Below are positions 20,021-29,589 of a stretch of DNA of 35,253 nucleotides, in pieces. Origin of the DNA: an uncultured Clostridia bacterium (GTDB lineage Bacteria > Bacillota > Clostridia > Christensenellales > UBA3700); the NCBI GenBank assembly GCA_947174325.1, contig CAMWIL010000008.1:1-35253 (forward strand), in the 5' to 3' direction. The notes below the pieces were generated by a model, which was given only the letters and a program-made list of their open reading frames with translations, ran no database searches and was not told the origin of the DNA. Position 1 is the stretch's first letter, and every line of letters begins with the position of its first letter. The translations under genes were made by a program, and so were the position numbers.

Positions 20021-20596
20021 ATGAATCAGGAGATGTGGTCAAAAACTTTACTCTCAGCGTATAAGATTTTGCCGACTATCGTGAAAAGTATCGATAGGCG
20101 CAATATGAACGAAGCTTTAGGAAGTTTTTCTTATCAGGGCAACACTATGGACGTGATAACGGCTATACTCAACAATAATAAGCGAAAGGAGGCTTTGATA
20201 AACGCCAAGGTAATAGTTGACAATGCTCTGGCCTCTTTAAAACCGTCGTACAGACGGATAATCGAATTGAAGTTTATGGACAGGATGAAGTGCGAAGACA
20301 TCGCAAAAGTCGAAGGTATGTGTATTCGCAACGTTTTCCGCCGACAGTCGTTGGCATTGGAATGTTTTTCTAAGTTTTGTTTAGCAAAAGGCTATGATTG
20401 CGAATGGTTGGAGAAGAGGTATTCAAAAGATCCCGTTTTTATAAAGATCATTGAGAGAGTAGCGGCGCGTACGGAAAAAGATAGCAGAGTAAGCGAATTG
20501 AAGAAGAAAACCAAACAAATCGAAGTAGTCGTGGCGCAGATGTTCGGCAATATGCAAAACTCGTCGCAAGTAGTAAACGCGCAGAACGGTAATTAA
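20021..20596 (+). CDS. Sigma-70 region 4-like / ArpU-like HTH protein, possible regulator of the phage block
   Basis: 191 aa. SYRRIIELKFMDRMKCEDIAKVEGMCIRNVFRRQSLALECF resembles a sigma region 4 HTH; SD GGAGGTGA. Confidence 0.6.
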   Translation: MNQEMWSKTLLSAYKILPTIVKSIDRRNMNEALGSFSYQGNTMDVITAILNNNKRKEALINAKVIVDNALASLKPSYRRIIELKFMDRMKCEDIAKVEGMCIRNVFRRQSLALECFSKFCLAKGYDCEWLEKRYSKDPVFIKIIERVAARTEKDSRVSELKKKTKQIEVVVAQMFGNMQNSSQVVNAQNGN

Positions 20597-20600
20597 GACG

Positions 20601-20639
20601 AAAAAAATCGGCGGAGAAGAGTTTAGTCTTTTCCGCCGA
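20601..20639 (-). terminator. Intrinsic terminator of the SH3-domain gene (minus strand)
   Basis: TCGGCGGA...TCCGCCGA stem; the A-tract at 20601-20607 becomes a U-tract in the minus-strand transcript. Confidence 0.75.
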
Positions 20640-20659
20640 CGGCTATGCTTACGAACTTA

Positions 20660-21451
20660 TCAAGACTTGCGTTTTGACTTATTGGGCGCAAAGATCAAGA
20701 TAATTATCACTACGCACAAAACGGCTATCACCGCTATGAGAACGTAGCGTTCAAAGTTGTTTGTCGCAGGTTGCGTAGAGCCATCGCTTCCGCCGGGATT
20801 TATAGTAGGCGTTTCGTCTTCGTCAGGCTCTTGTTTATCAGGAGTAGTTTCTGCAACGTAGCCTGCGCTATCTACAATACTGTCCTTAGTAAAATCGGCA
20901 AGAGTTGTGTCGCTGGCTTTGATAAAACCTGTTTGCGGCGGATTGGTATTGCCTAAAACGGTTACCGTTATATTTACAAGAAAATAGTAGTCGCTGCCGG
21001 TACGGTAATAGCCATAGACGTTGTTCAGGGTTACCCAACTTTTGGGAAGAGAATCGGACGCCATAGTCTCTTTGTTGTAAAAAGTTAATTGGTCGCCGTT
21101 GACGTTGGATATATTCAATGGCACGGTATAGAAGTATGGCGCTTCGCCCCATTTGGAAGTTACGGCTTTACATTTCTGATTGAAATCCGTTTCTAAAACG
21201 TATCCCTCGTATCCGTTGTATTTGACGCGAACGATACCATCGGCTTTTTCAATACATTCAAAAGCGTAAGTGGAGGGAATTTGCATAACGATTTTTGCTT
21301 CTTCCGATGCCGATACGCGTACGCTTAGTTCGTTGCCTTTAACAACGTAGTAGTAATTCGTTTGACTTTCTTCTGCATAGCAAACGCCGCCGCCAATAAA
21401 CAAAGTGGCAATGACCGTCATCAGTAGGGTAATAATAATTACTTTTTTCAT
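20660..21451 (-). CDS. Secreted, membrane-anchored protein with SH3b-like domain
   Basis: MKKVIIITLLMTVIATLFIGGGVCYA signal; NELSVRVSASEEAKIVMQIP...DGIVRVKYNGYEGYVLE (SH3b-like); Pro/Asp-rich linker; C-terminal TM plus NKSKRKS. SD GAGGTG. Confidence 0.75.
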   Translation of the reverse strand: MKKVIIITLLMTVIATLFIGGGVCYAEESQTNYYYVVKGNELSVRVSASEEAKIVMQIPSTYAFECIEKADGIVRVKYNGYEGYVLETDFNQKCKAVTSKWGEAPYFYTVPLNISNVNGDQLTFYNKETMASDSLPKSWVTLNNVYGYYRTGSDYYFLVNITVTVLGNTNPPQTGFIKASDTTLADFTKDSIVDSAGYVAETTPDKQEPDEDETPTINPGGSDGSTQPATNNFERYVLIAVIAVLCVVIIILIFAPNKSKRKS

Positions 21452-21553
21452 ATACACCTCGTATATTATAACTTAATTATATTCTATTTTGCAGTATTTT
21501 ACAATTAGATTGACGGATATATTGAACAAATTATCAAAAATTTATATCGAATT

Positions 21554-22978
21554 ATGACGGAAAAGGAAATTATAAACGCTTTGCTGCTTATCGAAAAAGA
21601 GGAACAAAGGCGTATAGATAACAATAAATTGCTTACTTACAATACGGGAGATAGGGTGCATTATAAGCAATTGGCATTTCATAAATGCCTAAAACGAAAC
21701 AGATGGGTATTCGGCGGAAACAGAAGCGGCAAGACGGAGTGCGGAGCTGTAGAGGCGGTTTGGTGGGCAAGGGGAAATCATCCCTACCGAGAAAACCGCA
21801 ATGACGTGGCGGGGTGGATAGTATCGTTGTCATATGAGGTGCAAAGAGACGTAGCGCAAAGCAAGTTTTTGAGTTATCTCAATCCCGATTGGATTGAAGA
21901 CATAGTAATGCAGTCAGGCAAGAAAGCGTCAGCAGAGTATGGAATAATCGACTATATTCTAATAAAAAACGTTTTCGGCGGAACGTCGAAAGTATCCTTT
22001 AAGAGTTGCGATCAGGGAAGAGAAAAGTTTCAGGGCGCGTCGTTGGATTTTGTATGGTTTGACGAAGAACCTCCAAAAGACGTTTATGACGAGTGCAGAA
22101 TGAGGGTTGTAGACAGACGTGGAGAACTTTGGGGTACGATGACTCCGCTAAAAGGTTTGACTTGGGTATACGACGAAATATATCTCAATTCTGCGCAGGA
22201 TAATGAAGTATGGCATGAGCATATAGAATGGGCGGACAATCCCTTCCTAGACAGCGAAGAAGTAAAGAACCTGTCAAAGTGTATGGACGAAGACGCTCTC
22301 TCGTCAAGACGATACGGCAAGTTCAGCGAGGCAGAAGGTATAGTCTACAAGGAATTCGATCCGTCTATCCATGTGATAGATCCTTTTGACGTGCCGTTTG
22401 AGTGGCAAGACGAAATATCCATAGATCCCGGACTTAATAATCCGTTGGCGTGTCTTTTCTTTGCCGTCGATTACGACGGAGTAGTATATGCGGTTGGGGA
22501 ATGGTATATGGCAGGCAAAGATATAGATTATCACGCAAACGAGATTTTCAAACTTGCAAAAAAACTTAATTGGCACACCGACGCAAAGGGCAGACTTAAC
22601 GCATTGATCGACAGCGCTGCCGATCAGCATACGCTGGCAAGCCGCAAGAGCGTTACGGAACTCTTTTACGACAGGGGCATACTTGTCAATACAAACGTTA
22701 ATAAGCAGTTGTTTTCTGGAATAGCGCAAGTAAAGAGTTATTTTTCGGACGGTAAACTAAAAATATTTTCCTCATGTGTGAATTTGATAAGAGAACTCAA
22801 AACCTATTGGTGGGGCAAAGGCGACAAACCTATAAAAAAAGACGATCACGCTCTTGACGCGTTGCGTTATTACGTTTCGTCTAAACCTCAGGCTACTAAA
22901 CTTCCTTCGGTTCAAAGCGGAGTTATCGCAAAGGATAAACAGAAGTTAATCAAAAGTCTGTCCAGACGGCAGAAATAA
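21554..22978 (+). CDS. Phage terminase large subunit (TerL)
   Basis: Walker A FGGNRSGKT, Walker B LDFVWFDEEPP, nuclease SIDPGLNNPLACLFFAVD and HALDALRYY. Confidence 0.93.
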   Translation: MTEKEIINALLLIEKEEQRRIDNNKLLTYNTGDRVHYKQLAFHKCLKRNRWVFGGNRSGKTECGAVEAVWWARGNHPYRENRNDVAGWIVSLSYEVQRDVAQSKFLSYLNPDWIEDIVMQSGKKASAEYGIIDYILIKNVFGGTSKVSFKSCDQGREKFQGASLDFVWFDEEPPKDVYDECRMRVVDRRGELWGTMTPLKGLTWVYDEIYLNSAQDNEVWHEHIEWADNPFLDSEEVKNLSKCMDEDALSSRRYGKFSEAEGIVYKEFDPSIHVIDPFDVPFEWQDEISIDPGLNNPLACLFFAVDYDGVVYAVGEWYMAGKDIDYHANEIFKLAKKLNWHTDAKGRLNALIDSAADQHTLASRKSVTELFYDRGILVNTNVNKQLFSGIAQVKSYFSDGKLKIFSSCVNLIRELKTYWWGKGDKPIKKDDHALDALRYYVSSKPQATKLPSVQSGVIAKDKQKLIKSLSRRQK

Positions 22979-22998
22979 CTCTCATAAGGGAGGATAAA

Positions 22999-23289
22999 GT
23001 GAATGAAGAAATAGAAAAAGCGGTGTTCCGCCGAGCAGTCGGATACGACGTGCAGGAAATCATAGAAGAGTATTCCGGAGAGAACGAACTGCTCAAACGC
23101 AAGGTCAGCAGCAAGCATTATCCGCCCGATATGACGGCGGTAAAAACAATGTTGGAATTGGGACTCGACAACGACGAATTGAAGTCGATGAGCGACGACC
23201 AACTAATCGAATTGAAGAAAAGATTGTTAAATCAGTTAAATGATATGACGAAAGGAGAGGTAGATGAAAATAATTATCCAGACAAATAA
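22999..23289 (+). CDS. Small phage protein, possibly related to the C-terminal part of TerS
   Basis: 96 aa, GTG start with GGGAGG SD. VGYDVQEIIEEYSGENELLKRKVSSKHYPPDMTAVKTML resembles the PPDxTA segment I recall from Firmicutes phage TerS proteins. Confidence 0.45.
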   Translation: MNEEIEKAVFRRAVGYDVQEIIEEYSGENELLKRKVSSKHYPPDMTAVKTMLELGLDNDELKSMSDDQLIELKKRLLNQLNDMTKGEVDENNYPDK

Positions 23290-23482
23290 AATCAGATGCG
23301 ACGTAGGCAAGTGTAAAAATCAAGCGCGCTATTCAGTCGCGCCGGAAGGCGTTTCGCCTTCGCAGTACATCAATATATGCGAAGACTGCGCTACGGAAGT
23401 TTATTCGGCGTTGGGCAAACATCTCGTGCCGAAAAGTCCTAAAAATATGCTGGCAAAGGCGGTTAAGAGAGGTAACGAATGA
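23264..23482 (+). CDS. Small zinc-ribbon-like protein
   Basis: 72 aa with CDVGKC...CEDC cysteine pairs, SD AGGAGAGG, overlaps both neighbours. Confidence 0.55.
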   Translation: MKIIIQTNKIRCDVGKCKNQARYSVAPEGVSPSQYINICEDCATEVYSALGKHLVPKSPKNMLAKAVKRGNE

Positions 23483-25350
23483 GAAAATCCGAGGGAAGAT
23501 ACAGAGAAGACATAGTTAAAGAAGTATGCAGAGATTACGAGCGCAGAAGAGAAGAGAGAAAACCGCTCGAACTTCAATGGCGGTTGAATATGAATTTCTA
23601 TAACGGCAATCAGTATGCAGAGATCACTCCCGTCGGAGATATCGAACAGTATGGCAAACAGTATTTTTGGCAGGAGAGAGAAGTATACAATCATATCGCT
23701 TCTATCATAGAGACAAGGCTTTCCAAACTCAACCGCTTAAAGTGCGGCGTGAGCGTGCGTCCGTTTAGCAGCGACGACAGCGACGTTTATACGGCAAAAC
23801 TTTCTACTCAGATCGTAAAAGCGCTTTGCGAGGAAAACAATCTTTCCACGCTTCTCAATCAAGCTAGTACTTGGAGCGAAGTGACGGGCAGTTGCTTTTT
23901 CAAGACCGTTTGGTCCGCCGATAAGGGAAGGATAGTAGGTTCTTCCAAAACCAGAAAAAATCTAAGAGAAGGAGACGTCGATATCAGCGTAGTACCGCCG
24001 TACGAAATATTTCCCGACAGCGTATGCGCGTCTACTCTCGATGACTGTCAAAGCATTATTCATGCGAAAGCTTATCACGTAGACGAAATAAAAGATATAT
24101 GGGGAGTTGACGTGCAGGGAGAGGACGTCAACGTCTTTTCGCTTGACAACGCTCCGATAGGCGGTGGACTGGGATACGAGGCAAGCCTTCCAAATATGAT
24201 CGACAGCGTAGCGCACGATATGTGCGTAGTCATAGAAAAATACGTTCGACCTACTTCTGAAAAGCCTGACGGAGAGTTGATAGTAGTCGCCGGAGATAAG
24301 TTGCTTTATTACGGAGAATTGCCGTATATCAACGAGTACAACGATCAGCGCGGATATCCGTTTACAAAAATCGTATGTCTTGACAAACTGGGATGTTTTT
24401 ACGGGACTAGCATTATTGAAAGACTCATACCTTTGCAAAGAGCGTACAACGCAGTCAAAAACAGAAAGCACGAATTTATCAACCGTCTTGCAATGGGAGT
24501 AATGACTGTCGAAGACGGTTCGATAGATACCGACAACCTTGAAGAAGAGGGATTGTCGCCAGGAAAAGTATTGATATACAGACAGGGATCTACGCCGCCG
24601 AAGCTTCTCGAATCAGGCAGAGTTCCGATAGATTTTCAGTATGAAGAAGAGAGGATATTGCAGGAGTTTACTACTATTTCAGGAGTAAGCGAAATAAGTA
24701 AGTATTCCAATATTTACAATCAGATGTCGGGTAAAGCTATCGGTCTTCTCGTAGAGCAAGACGATACGCGTCTTTCGATTGCGACGACGTCTTTGAGAAT
24801 GGGCATAAAGAGAATTTGCGAGCAAATGTTGAGATTATACAAACAGTTCTGCAAGACGAGAAGGATGAAAAGATTTTCGGGAGATAACGGAGACGTAGAA
24901 CTTGCTTACTTTACTGCAAGCGATCTTCAAAGCGACGATCTTGTATTCGACAACGAAAACGAGTTGACTGATACTCTCGAAAACAGAAGAAATATGGTAC
25001 TTGAACTTGCTCAAATGGGTATATTCAACGGCGAAAACGGCGGAATAACAAACCGCAATAAGCTCAAAATACTTGAAATACTCGGCTTCGGCAACTGGGA
25101 ATCGAGTAAGGATATAGATGAAAGCCATAGAAAGAAAGCCATGAAAGAAAATTTGGCGTTTGGCAAAGAGGAATTGACGGTTGCCGAATACGACGATCAC
25201 GATCTACATATAGACGAACATTTGAAACGTCTGCTTGAAGAAAAGGAAGAAGCGATCAAATCTTTGATAGACGAGCATATCAAGCAGCACAGAATGATGA
25301 AAATAATGGCGGAAGGAGAAAGCTTTCCGCAAGAGGTGAAAAATGGCTGA
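23479..25350 (+). CDS. Phage portal protein (P22-like/podovirus type)
   Basis: 623 aa, directly after TerL; YNGNQYAEI, KTVWSADKGRIVGS, PYEIFPDSVC, TSIIERLIPLQRAYNAVKNRKHEFINRL, SGKAIGLLVEQDDTRLSIATTSLRMGIK. Confidence 0.88.
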   Translation: MRKSEGRYREDIVKEVCRDYERRREERKPLELQWRLNMNFYNGNQYAEITPVGDIEQYGKQYFWQEREVYNHIASIIETRLSKLNRLKCGVSVRPFSSDDSDVYTAKLSTQIVKALCEENNLSTLLNQASTWSEVTGSCFFKTVWSADKGRIVGSSKTRKNLREGDVDISVVPPYEIFPDSVCASTLDDCQSIIHAKAYHVDEIKDIWGVDVQGEDVNVFSLDNAPIGGGLGYEASLPNMIDSVAHDMCVVIEKYVRPTSEKPDGELIVVAGDKLLYYGELPYINEYNDQRGYPFTKIVCLDKLGCFYGTSIIERLIPLQRAYNAVKNRKHEFINRLAMGVMTVEDGSIDTDNLEEEGLSPGKVLIYRQGSTPPKLLESGRVPIDFQYEEERILQEFTTISGVSEISKYSNIYNQMSGKAIGLLVEQDDTRLSIATTSLRMGIKRICEQMLRLYKQFCKTRRMKRFSGDNGDVELAYFTASDLQSDDLVFDNENELTDTLENRRNMVLELAQMGIFNGENGGITNRNKLKILEILGFGNWESSKDIDESHRKKAMKENLAFGKEELTVAEYDDHDLHIDEHLKRLLEEKEEAIKSLIDEHIKQHRMMKIMAEGESFPQEVKNG

Positions 25351-25990
25351 TAATGATTTGAATATACAACAACCGTCGCTTGCACTATCGGTCGGAGCAA
25401 GCGAACAACGGGAACAAGCGAATGCGATCGAAGAAATAACCCAACCGAGCGCGGAAATCAATTCCGCGCAAGTATATATTGCCGATCAAGAAGAAATCGA
25501 AACCAACTCAACCGAAGAAGTACGAAACGCGTCCGAAAATACAGAGGAGAAGAACGCAGACACTCCTAGCGAAACGAAAATCGCGGTGTACGAATCAAAA
25601 GAGTGGCAGAGTAAAGTAGAGGAGTTTTTTGAGAAATATCCCGTGGCTAAAGGCTTCGCATCGATGATAGGCGAGCAGATCGTAAACGACGACGGACTTT
25701 CTTACGATGACAACTGTCTTGAAAAAGCGTTGGCGAGAGTGTTTGACAAAGTTTACGTTCCGCCCAAAGAACTTGTTAAAGACCAACAGTTTTTGGAAAA
25801 ATACGTTTACCAAGACGAGAATATCAAAAACGCGGTGATAGAAAAATATCTCGAAGAATTGGAAAATAACCGACCGCCCAAGTCGATTTCTTCAAGAGGG
25901 AAAATCACGTTGACCCCGCCCGACAGACCTAAGAGCATAGCGGAAGCGGGCAACGTAATCAAATCTATGCTCAAAAATAGGAGGATATAA
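25343..25990 (+). CDS. Putative capsid scaffolding protein
   Basis: Acidic, Glu-rich 215-aa ORF between portal and major capsid genes. Confidence 0.6.
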   Translation: MADNDLNIQQPSLALSVGASEQREQANAIEEITQPSAEINSAQVYIADQEEIETNSTEEVRNASENTEEKNADTPSETKIAVYESKEWQSKVEEFFEKYPVAKGFASMIGEQIVNDDGLSYDDNCLEKALARVFDKVYVPPKELVKDQQFLEKYVYQDENIKNAVIEKYLEELENNRPPKSISSRGKITLTPPDRPKSIAEAGNVIKSMLKNRRI

Positions 25991-27162
25991 TGGTAACATT
26001 AGAAACAGCAGAAAAGGCGCTGAAAAGCGTATATTTGAACGTGGTCGCTGACCAACTTAACGTGGGTGTAAATCCGCTTTTGGCAAAAATCGAACAGACG
26101 AGCGCTGACGTGTGGGGAAAAGAAATCATCAAGTTGGTGCCTTACGGCTTGAACGGCGGTATCGGAGCGGGAACGGAGACCGGTTCGCTTCCTACGCCTG
26201 CGCCCAACAACTACGATAGATTTAAGTTGGAACTTAAAAACCTTTACGGCACTATCGAACTTTCCGACAAAGCGATAAGAGCTTCGCAGTCCAATACGGG
26301 CGCGTTTGTCAACTTGCTCAACGCAGAAATGGAGGGATTGCTCAAAGCGTCCAAATTCAATCTCGGAAGAATGTTGTACGGCGACGGCAGCGGTACTTTG
26401 GCAACCGTTGCAGAAGGTATGTCTACCGCAAGCGCAACGATAGAGTTGGACAGCGTAAGAAATATCATGGAAGGTATGGTCGTAGACGTTATCTCTTCTA
26501 CGAGCGGCAACGCTTATCCCGATTTTACCGGAGTGAGAGTCAAGAGCGTGGACAGAGTAAACAAGACGATAACGGTAGAAACTACGCCGTCTACTAAAAT
26601 CGCCAAAGACGACGTAGTGACGGTTCAAGGTTCTAAAAACAACGAATTGACCGGTCTTGGAGCTATCTTCTCGGACAAAGACCTTTACGGTTTGTCAAGA
26701 GCGGGTAGAAGTTGGCTCAGTCCTAAACATTACGAGAGCGTCGGTTCTATCTCGTCGGGCGTAATTCAAAGCGCTATCGACTACATAGACGAGATTGCGG
26801 GAAGTCAAATTGACTTTATCGTATGTTCTTACGACGTAAGAAGGGCGTATCTCGAACATCTCGCGCTTACCCGTACCAATCTTGACTATATGAATCTTGA
26901 CGGAGGTTTTAAGGCGTTGTGTTACAACGGCATCCCTCTTATTGCGGACAGATTTGTGGAAAGCGGTTGTATGTATTTGCTCAACAGCAAAGACTTCAAG
27001 ATACATCAGCTCTGCGATTGGAGATGGCTTGAAGGAGACGGCGGAAAAGTCATCAAGCAGAAAGCGGGAACGGCTACTTACGGCGCGACTTTGGTCAAAT
27101 ATGCCGATATGATTTGCGACAAGCCTATCGGTCAGGTCAAGCTTTCGGGTATCACCGGCTGA
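25990..27162 (+). CDS. Phage major capsid protein
   Basis: 390 aa after the scaffold: LETAEKALKSVYLNVVADQLN, LYGTIELSDKAIRAS, DFIVCSYDVRRAYLEHL, YNGIPLIADRFVESGCMYLLNSKDFKIHQLCDWRWLEGDGG. Confidence 0.85.
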   Translation: MVTLETAEKALKSVYLNVVADQLNVGVNPLLAKIEQTSADVWGKEIIKLVPYGLNGGIGAGTETGSLPTPAPNNYDRFKLELKNLYGTIELSDKAIRASQSNTGAFVNLLNAEMEGLLKASKFNLGRMLYGDGSGTLATVAEGMSTASATIELDSVRNIMEGMVVDVISSTSGNAYPDFTGVRVKSVDRVNKTITVETTPSTKIAKDDVVTVQGSKNNELTGLGAIFSDKDLYGLSRAGRSWLSPKHYESVGSISSGVIQSAIDYIDEIAGSQIDFIVCSYDVRRAYLEHLALTRTNLDYMNLDGGFKALCYNGIPLIADRFVESGCMYLLNSKDFKIHQLCDWRWLEGDGGKVIKQKAGTATYGATLVKYADMICDKPIGQVKLSGITG

Positions 27163-27228
27163 TAAAATAGAGAATTGAGTAAGAGTTCATTTTAATAAAG
27201 AGAGTTTTCAACAAAAAGGAGATAGGGT

Positions 27229-27543
27229 ATGGAAAAGCTGTTTGAAGTGAGAAACGATCTGTTTGACATATCGGCGCGGATAAAGAGCATAGACGAGTTT
27301 TACAAAATCTACTTTAATGGGGATACGCGCAGGTTTGAATTACACAACACAAGAAAAACGCCTACTTTTCAACTTGCCTTTCCTTTTACCCGACTTGACA
27401 AAAGAGCATTGGACTACACGCTTGAGAGCGCAGTCAAAAACAAAGAATTCATACTCAAAAAAATAGAGGAGTACAATGCCAAAGCAGAGAGAGAAAAAGA
27501 GCGGAAGTTGTTTGAAAAAATAATGACTGACGCAGGCTTTTGA
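27229..27543 (+). CDS. Hypothetical phage protein
   Basis: 104 aa, SD AAGGAGAT, in the capsid operon. Confidence 0.6.
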   Translation: MEKLFEVRNDLFDISARIKSIDEFYKIYFNGDTRRFELHNTRKTPTFQLAFPFTRLDKRALDYTLESAVKNKEFILKKIEEYNAKAEREKERKLFEKIMTDAGF

Positions 27544-27560
27544 TCTATGCTTGGCTGTCA

Positions 27561-27590
27561 AAGGGTGAGGCGACTCACCCTTTTATATTA
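27561..27590 (+). terminator. Intra-operon terminator-like hairpin after the capsid region
   Basis: AAGGGTGAG gcga CTCACCCTT followed by TTATATT. Confidence 0.7.
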
Positions 27591-27600
27591 AGGAGGGATT

Positions 27601-28152
27601 ATGCTACTTAAAGAAGTTATCATGACGGCGTTGACTTATCTTGGCGACGACGAGATCGCGATAGACGCGAATATAGTCAAGCATCCAAAACTCGATACTC
27701 TCTTGCGCTGCGCAAACATAGTCATTAAGGAGATCGCTACCGACTATCTGCCGCTTACGGCTACGGAGCAAGCAGAGGTAAAAGACGGGAGGATAAGTTA
27801 CGACGCGCTGTCGCGCAGAGTCTTGGAAGTGCTGACGGTGAAGGACGCTGATACCGATGTGAGATCGGCGTTTAGACACACGCCTTCTGCGTTGGAACTC
27901 GTCAATAGAGATATGAAACGCGCAAACGTCAAATACAACTATTTGCCTACTGACGTAAACCTTGACGAAGAATGTCCGCTAAGCCCGCTTGTTAGCGCGA
28001 AAACCGCGGCGATGGGAGTATGTTCGGAATTCTGTCTTATCGAAGGTATGTACGAGCAGTCCATAGTATTTTCTGAAAGATACAAAGAGGACTTGCGTTG
28101 CGCGGTGAGAAAAAAAGGCGAGATAAAGATTAAACCGAGAAGGTGGTATTGA
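27601..28152 (+). CDS. Putative head-tail connector/adaptor
   Basis: 183 aa, position after the capsid gene; helical N-terminus MTALTYLGDD..., SD AAGGAGG. Function inferred from synteny. Confidence 0.5.
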   Translation: MLLKEVIMTALTYLGDDEIAIDANIVKHPKLDTLLRCANIVIKEIATDYLPLTATEQAEVKDGRISYDALSRRVLEVLTVKDADTDVRSAFRHTPSALELVNRDMKRANVKYNYLPTDVNLDEECPLSPLVSAKTAAMGVCSEFCLIEGMYEQSIVFSERYKEDLRCAVRKKGEIKIKPRRWY

Positions 28153-28153
28153 T

Positions 28154-29581
28154 ATGTTTTACGAAAAAAAATATCCGGCGCGCCAGCCTGAAAGAAAAAA
28201 AATCCCGTTGTCGAATTTTCTCGGTTACGACGAAAACAAAAAGTCGAGAGAACTTCCTTGCGATTACGTAGACTGCGTGTACAATTATAGATTTAAAAAC
28301 AATAAACTTATAGGATCTTACGGCGTAAGCGAGTTTAAAATAGGAGATTACGTATTTCCGCCTACTCCAAAAATCAAACAGGGAGATAGAGGAGTTTTTT
28401 GCGCGACGATGTACGTTGACGACGCGCCGCGTTTTACAATTCTCATTTCGCACAAGGACGGTATAGATTTTTGCTGTAAAGGCGATAAGGAGTGGCGTCA
28501 TATGGATGCCAGAACGTTGTTCACTTACGGAACGATATACTATATCAGCAACGAGCCGTGTCTTTTTATGGCAGGCTTAGGCGGTGTTGAATGGTTCGTC
28601 AACAACGTATTATATACTTCGTTAAGAAAACGAGTCATAGATATTTGCGTGCATTACGAAAGGCTTTTTATAGTCGTAGAGGAATCGCACAACAGCGTTT
28701 GGTTCAGCAAAAGCGGAAATCCCATGGTATGGGATCACGAAATAGACAAAGGCGGATATATAAATTTTGACGGAACTTTGGGAGAGGTAAACACGATCAA
28801 GAGTTTCAACAATTATCTATACGTTTTCTGCGATTACGGAATTTACAGACTGACCGCGTACGGAGATCAAACGCAGTTTAATTTGAAGAAGATTTATACG
28901 TCTAGCGGTAGGATCTACGCAAAATCGGTGACGATATGCGGAGAATATATAGCGTTTGCGGGAGAGGATGGGATATTCCTTTTTGACGGCTACGACGTAA
29001 GCAGATATACGACGAAAGTCAACGATTTGATATCAAGCGGATTTGACGACGTAACTGCGTGCTATTCTCACGATAAATATATAATTTCCTTTACGAACAA
29101 TACGCAGACCGATTACGGCGTTTTCAACTTAGAGCGGGATAATAATATGCTCCTCGTATTTAATCTTGTCAATAAAAACGTTGAAATTATGCGCGGAGTA
29201 TCATTTAAATATATGTGCGCGGTCAATGAAAAAGATTACAGCAAAGTCATTGCTATCAGCGACGATTGCGACAGGTTCGTAGAGCTTGACGAAAGCGGTT
29301 TGTATCTCGGAAAGCCTATGCTTAAATATTGGGAAAGCGGAGAAATAGATTTTGGCAGACCGTCGGAGGTAAAACTCTTGCGAAGCGTAGAGTATAACGC
29401 AAAGAGCGAATTCTATCTCGGCATTATTTGCAACGGAGAGCGCAAAGAGTTTTTGCTTTCGCCCAGAGAAAAGAAAAAGAGCCTTTACGTCAAGGCAAAA
29501 GAATTCAAATTTTATATTAGGAGCGACAATGAGAAAGAGGAGATATATCCGCCGACGCTTGTCGTGGATTTTATTAAATAA
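28154..29581 (+). CDS. Putative DNA-stabilisation / tail-hub (stopper) protein, beta-propeller-like
   Basis: 475 aa with repeated beta motifs (LGEVNTIKSFNNYLYVFCDYGIYRLTAYGD, SGRIYAKSVTICGEYIAFAGEDGIFLFDGYDVS), reminiscent of P22 gp10-type proteins. Confidence 0.55.
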   Translation: MFYEKKYPARQPERKKIPLSNFLGYDENKKSRELPCDYVDCVYNYRFKNNKLIGSYGVSEFKIGDYVFPPTPKIKQGDRGVFCATMYVDDAPRFTILISHKDGIDFCCKGDKEWRHMDARTLFTYGTIYYISNEPCLFMAGLGGVEWFVNNVLYTSLRKRVIDICVHYERLFIVVEESHNSVWFSKSGNPMVWDHEIDKGGYINFDGTLGEVNTIKSFNNYLYVFCDYGIYRLTAYGDQTQFNLKKIYTSSGRIYAKSVTICGEYIAFAGEDGIFLFDGYDVSRYTTKVNDLISSGFDDVTACYSHDKYIISFTNNTQTDYGVFNLERDNNMLLVFNLVNKNVEIMRGVSFKYMCAVNEKDYSKVIAISDDCDRFVELDESGLYLGKPMLKYWESGEIDFGRPSEVKLLRSVEYNAKSEFYLGIICNGERKEFLLSPREKKKSLYVKAKEFKFYIRSDNEKEEIYPPTLVVDFIK

Positions 29582-29589
29582 GGATAAAT

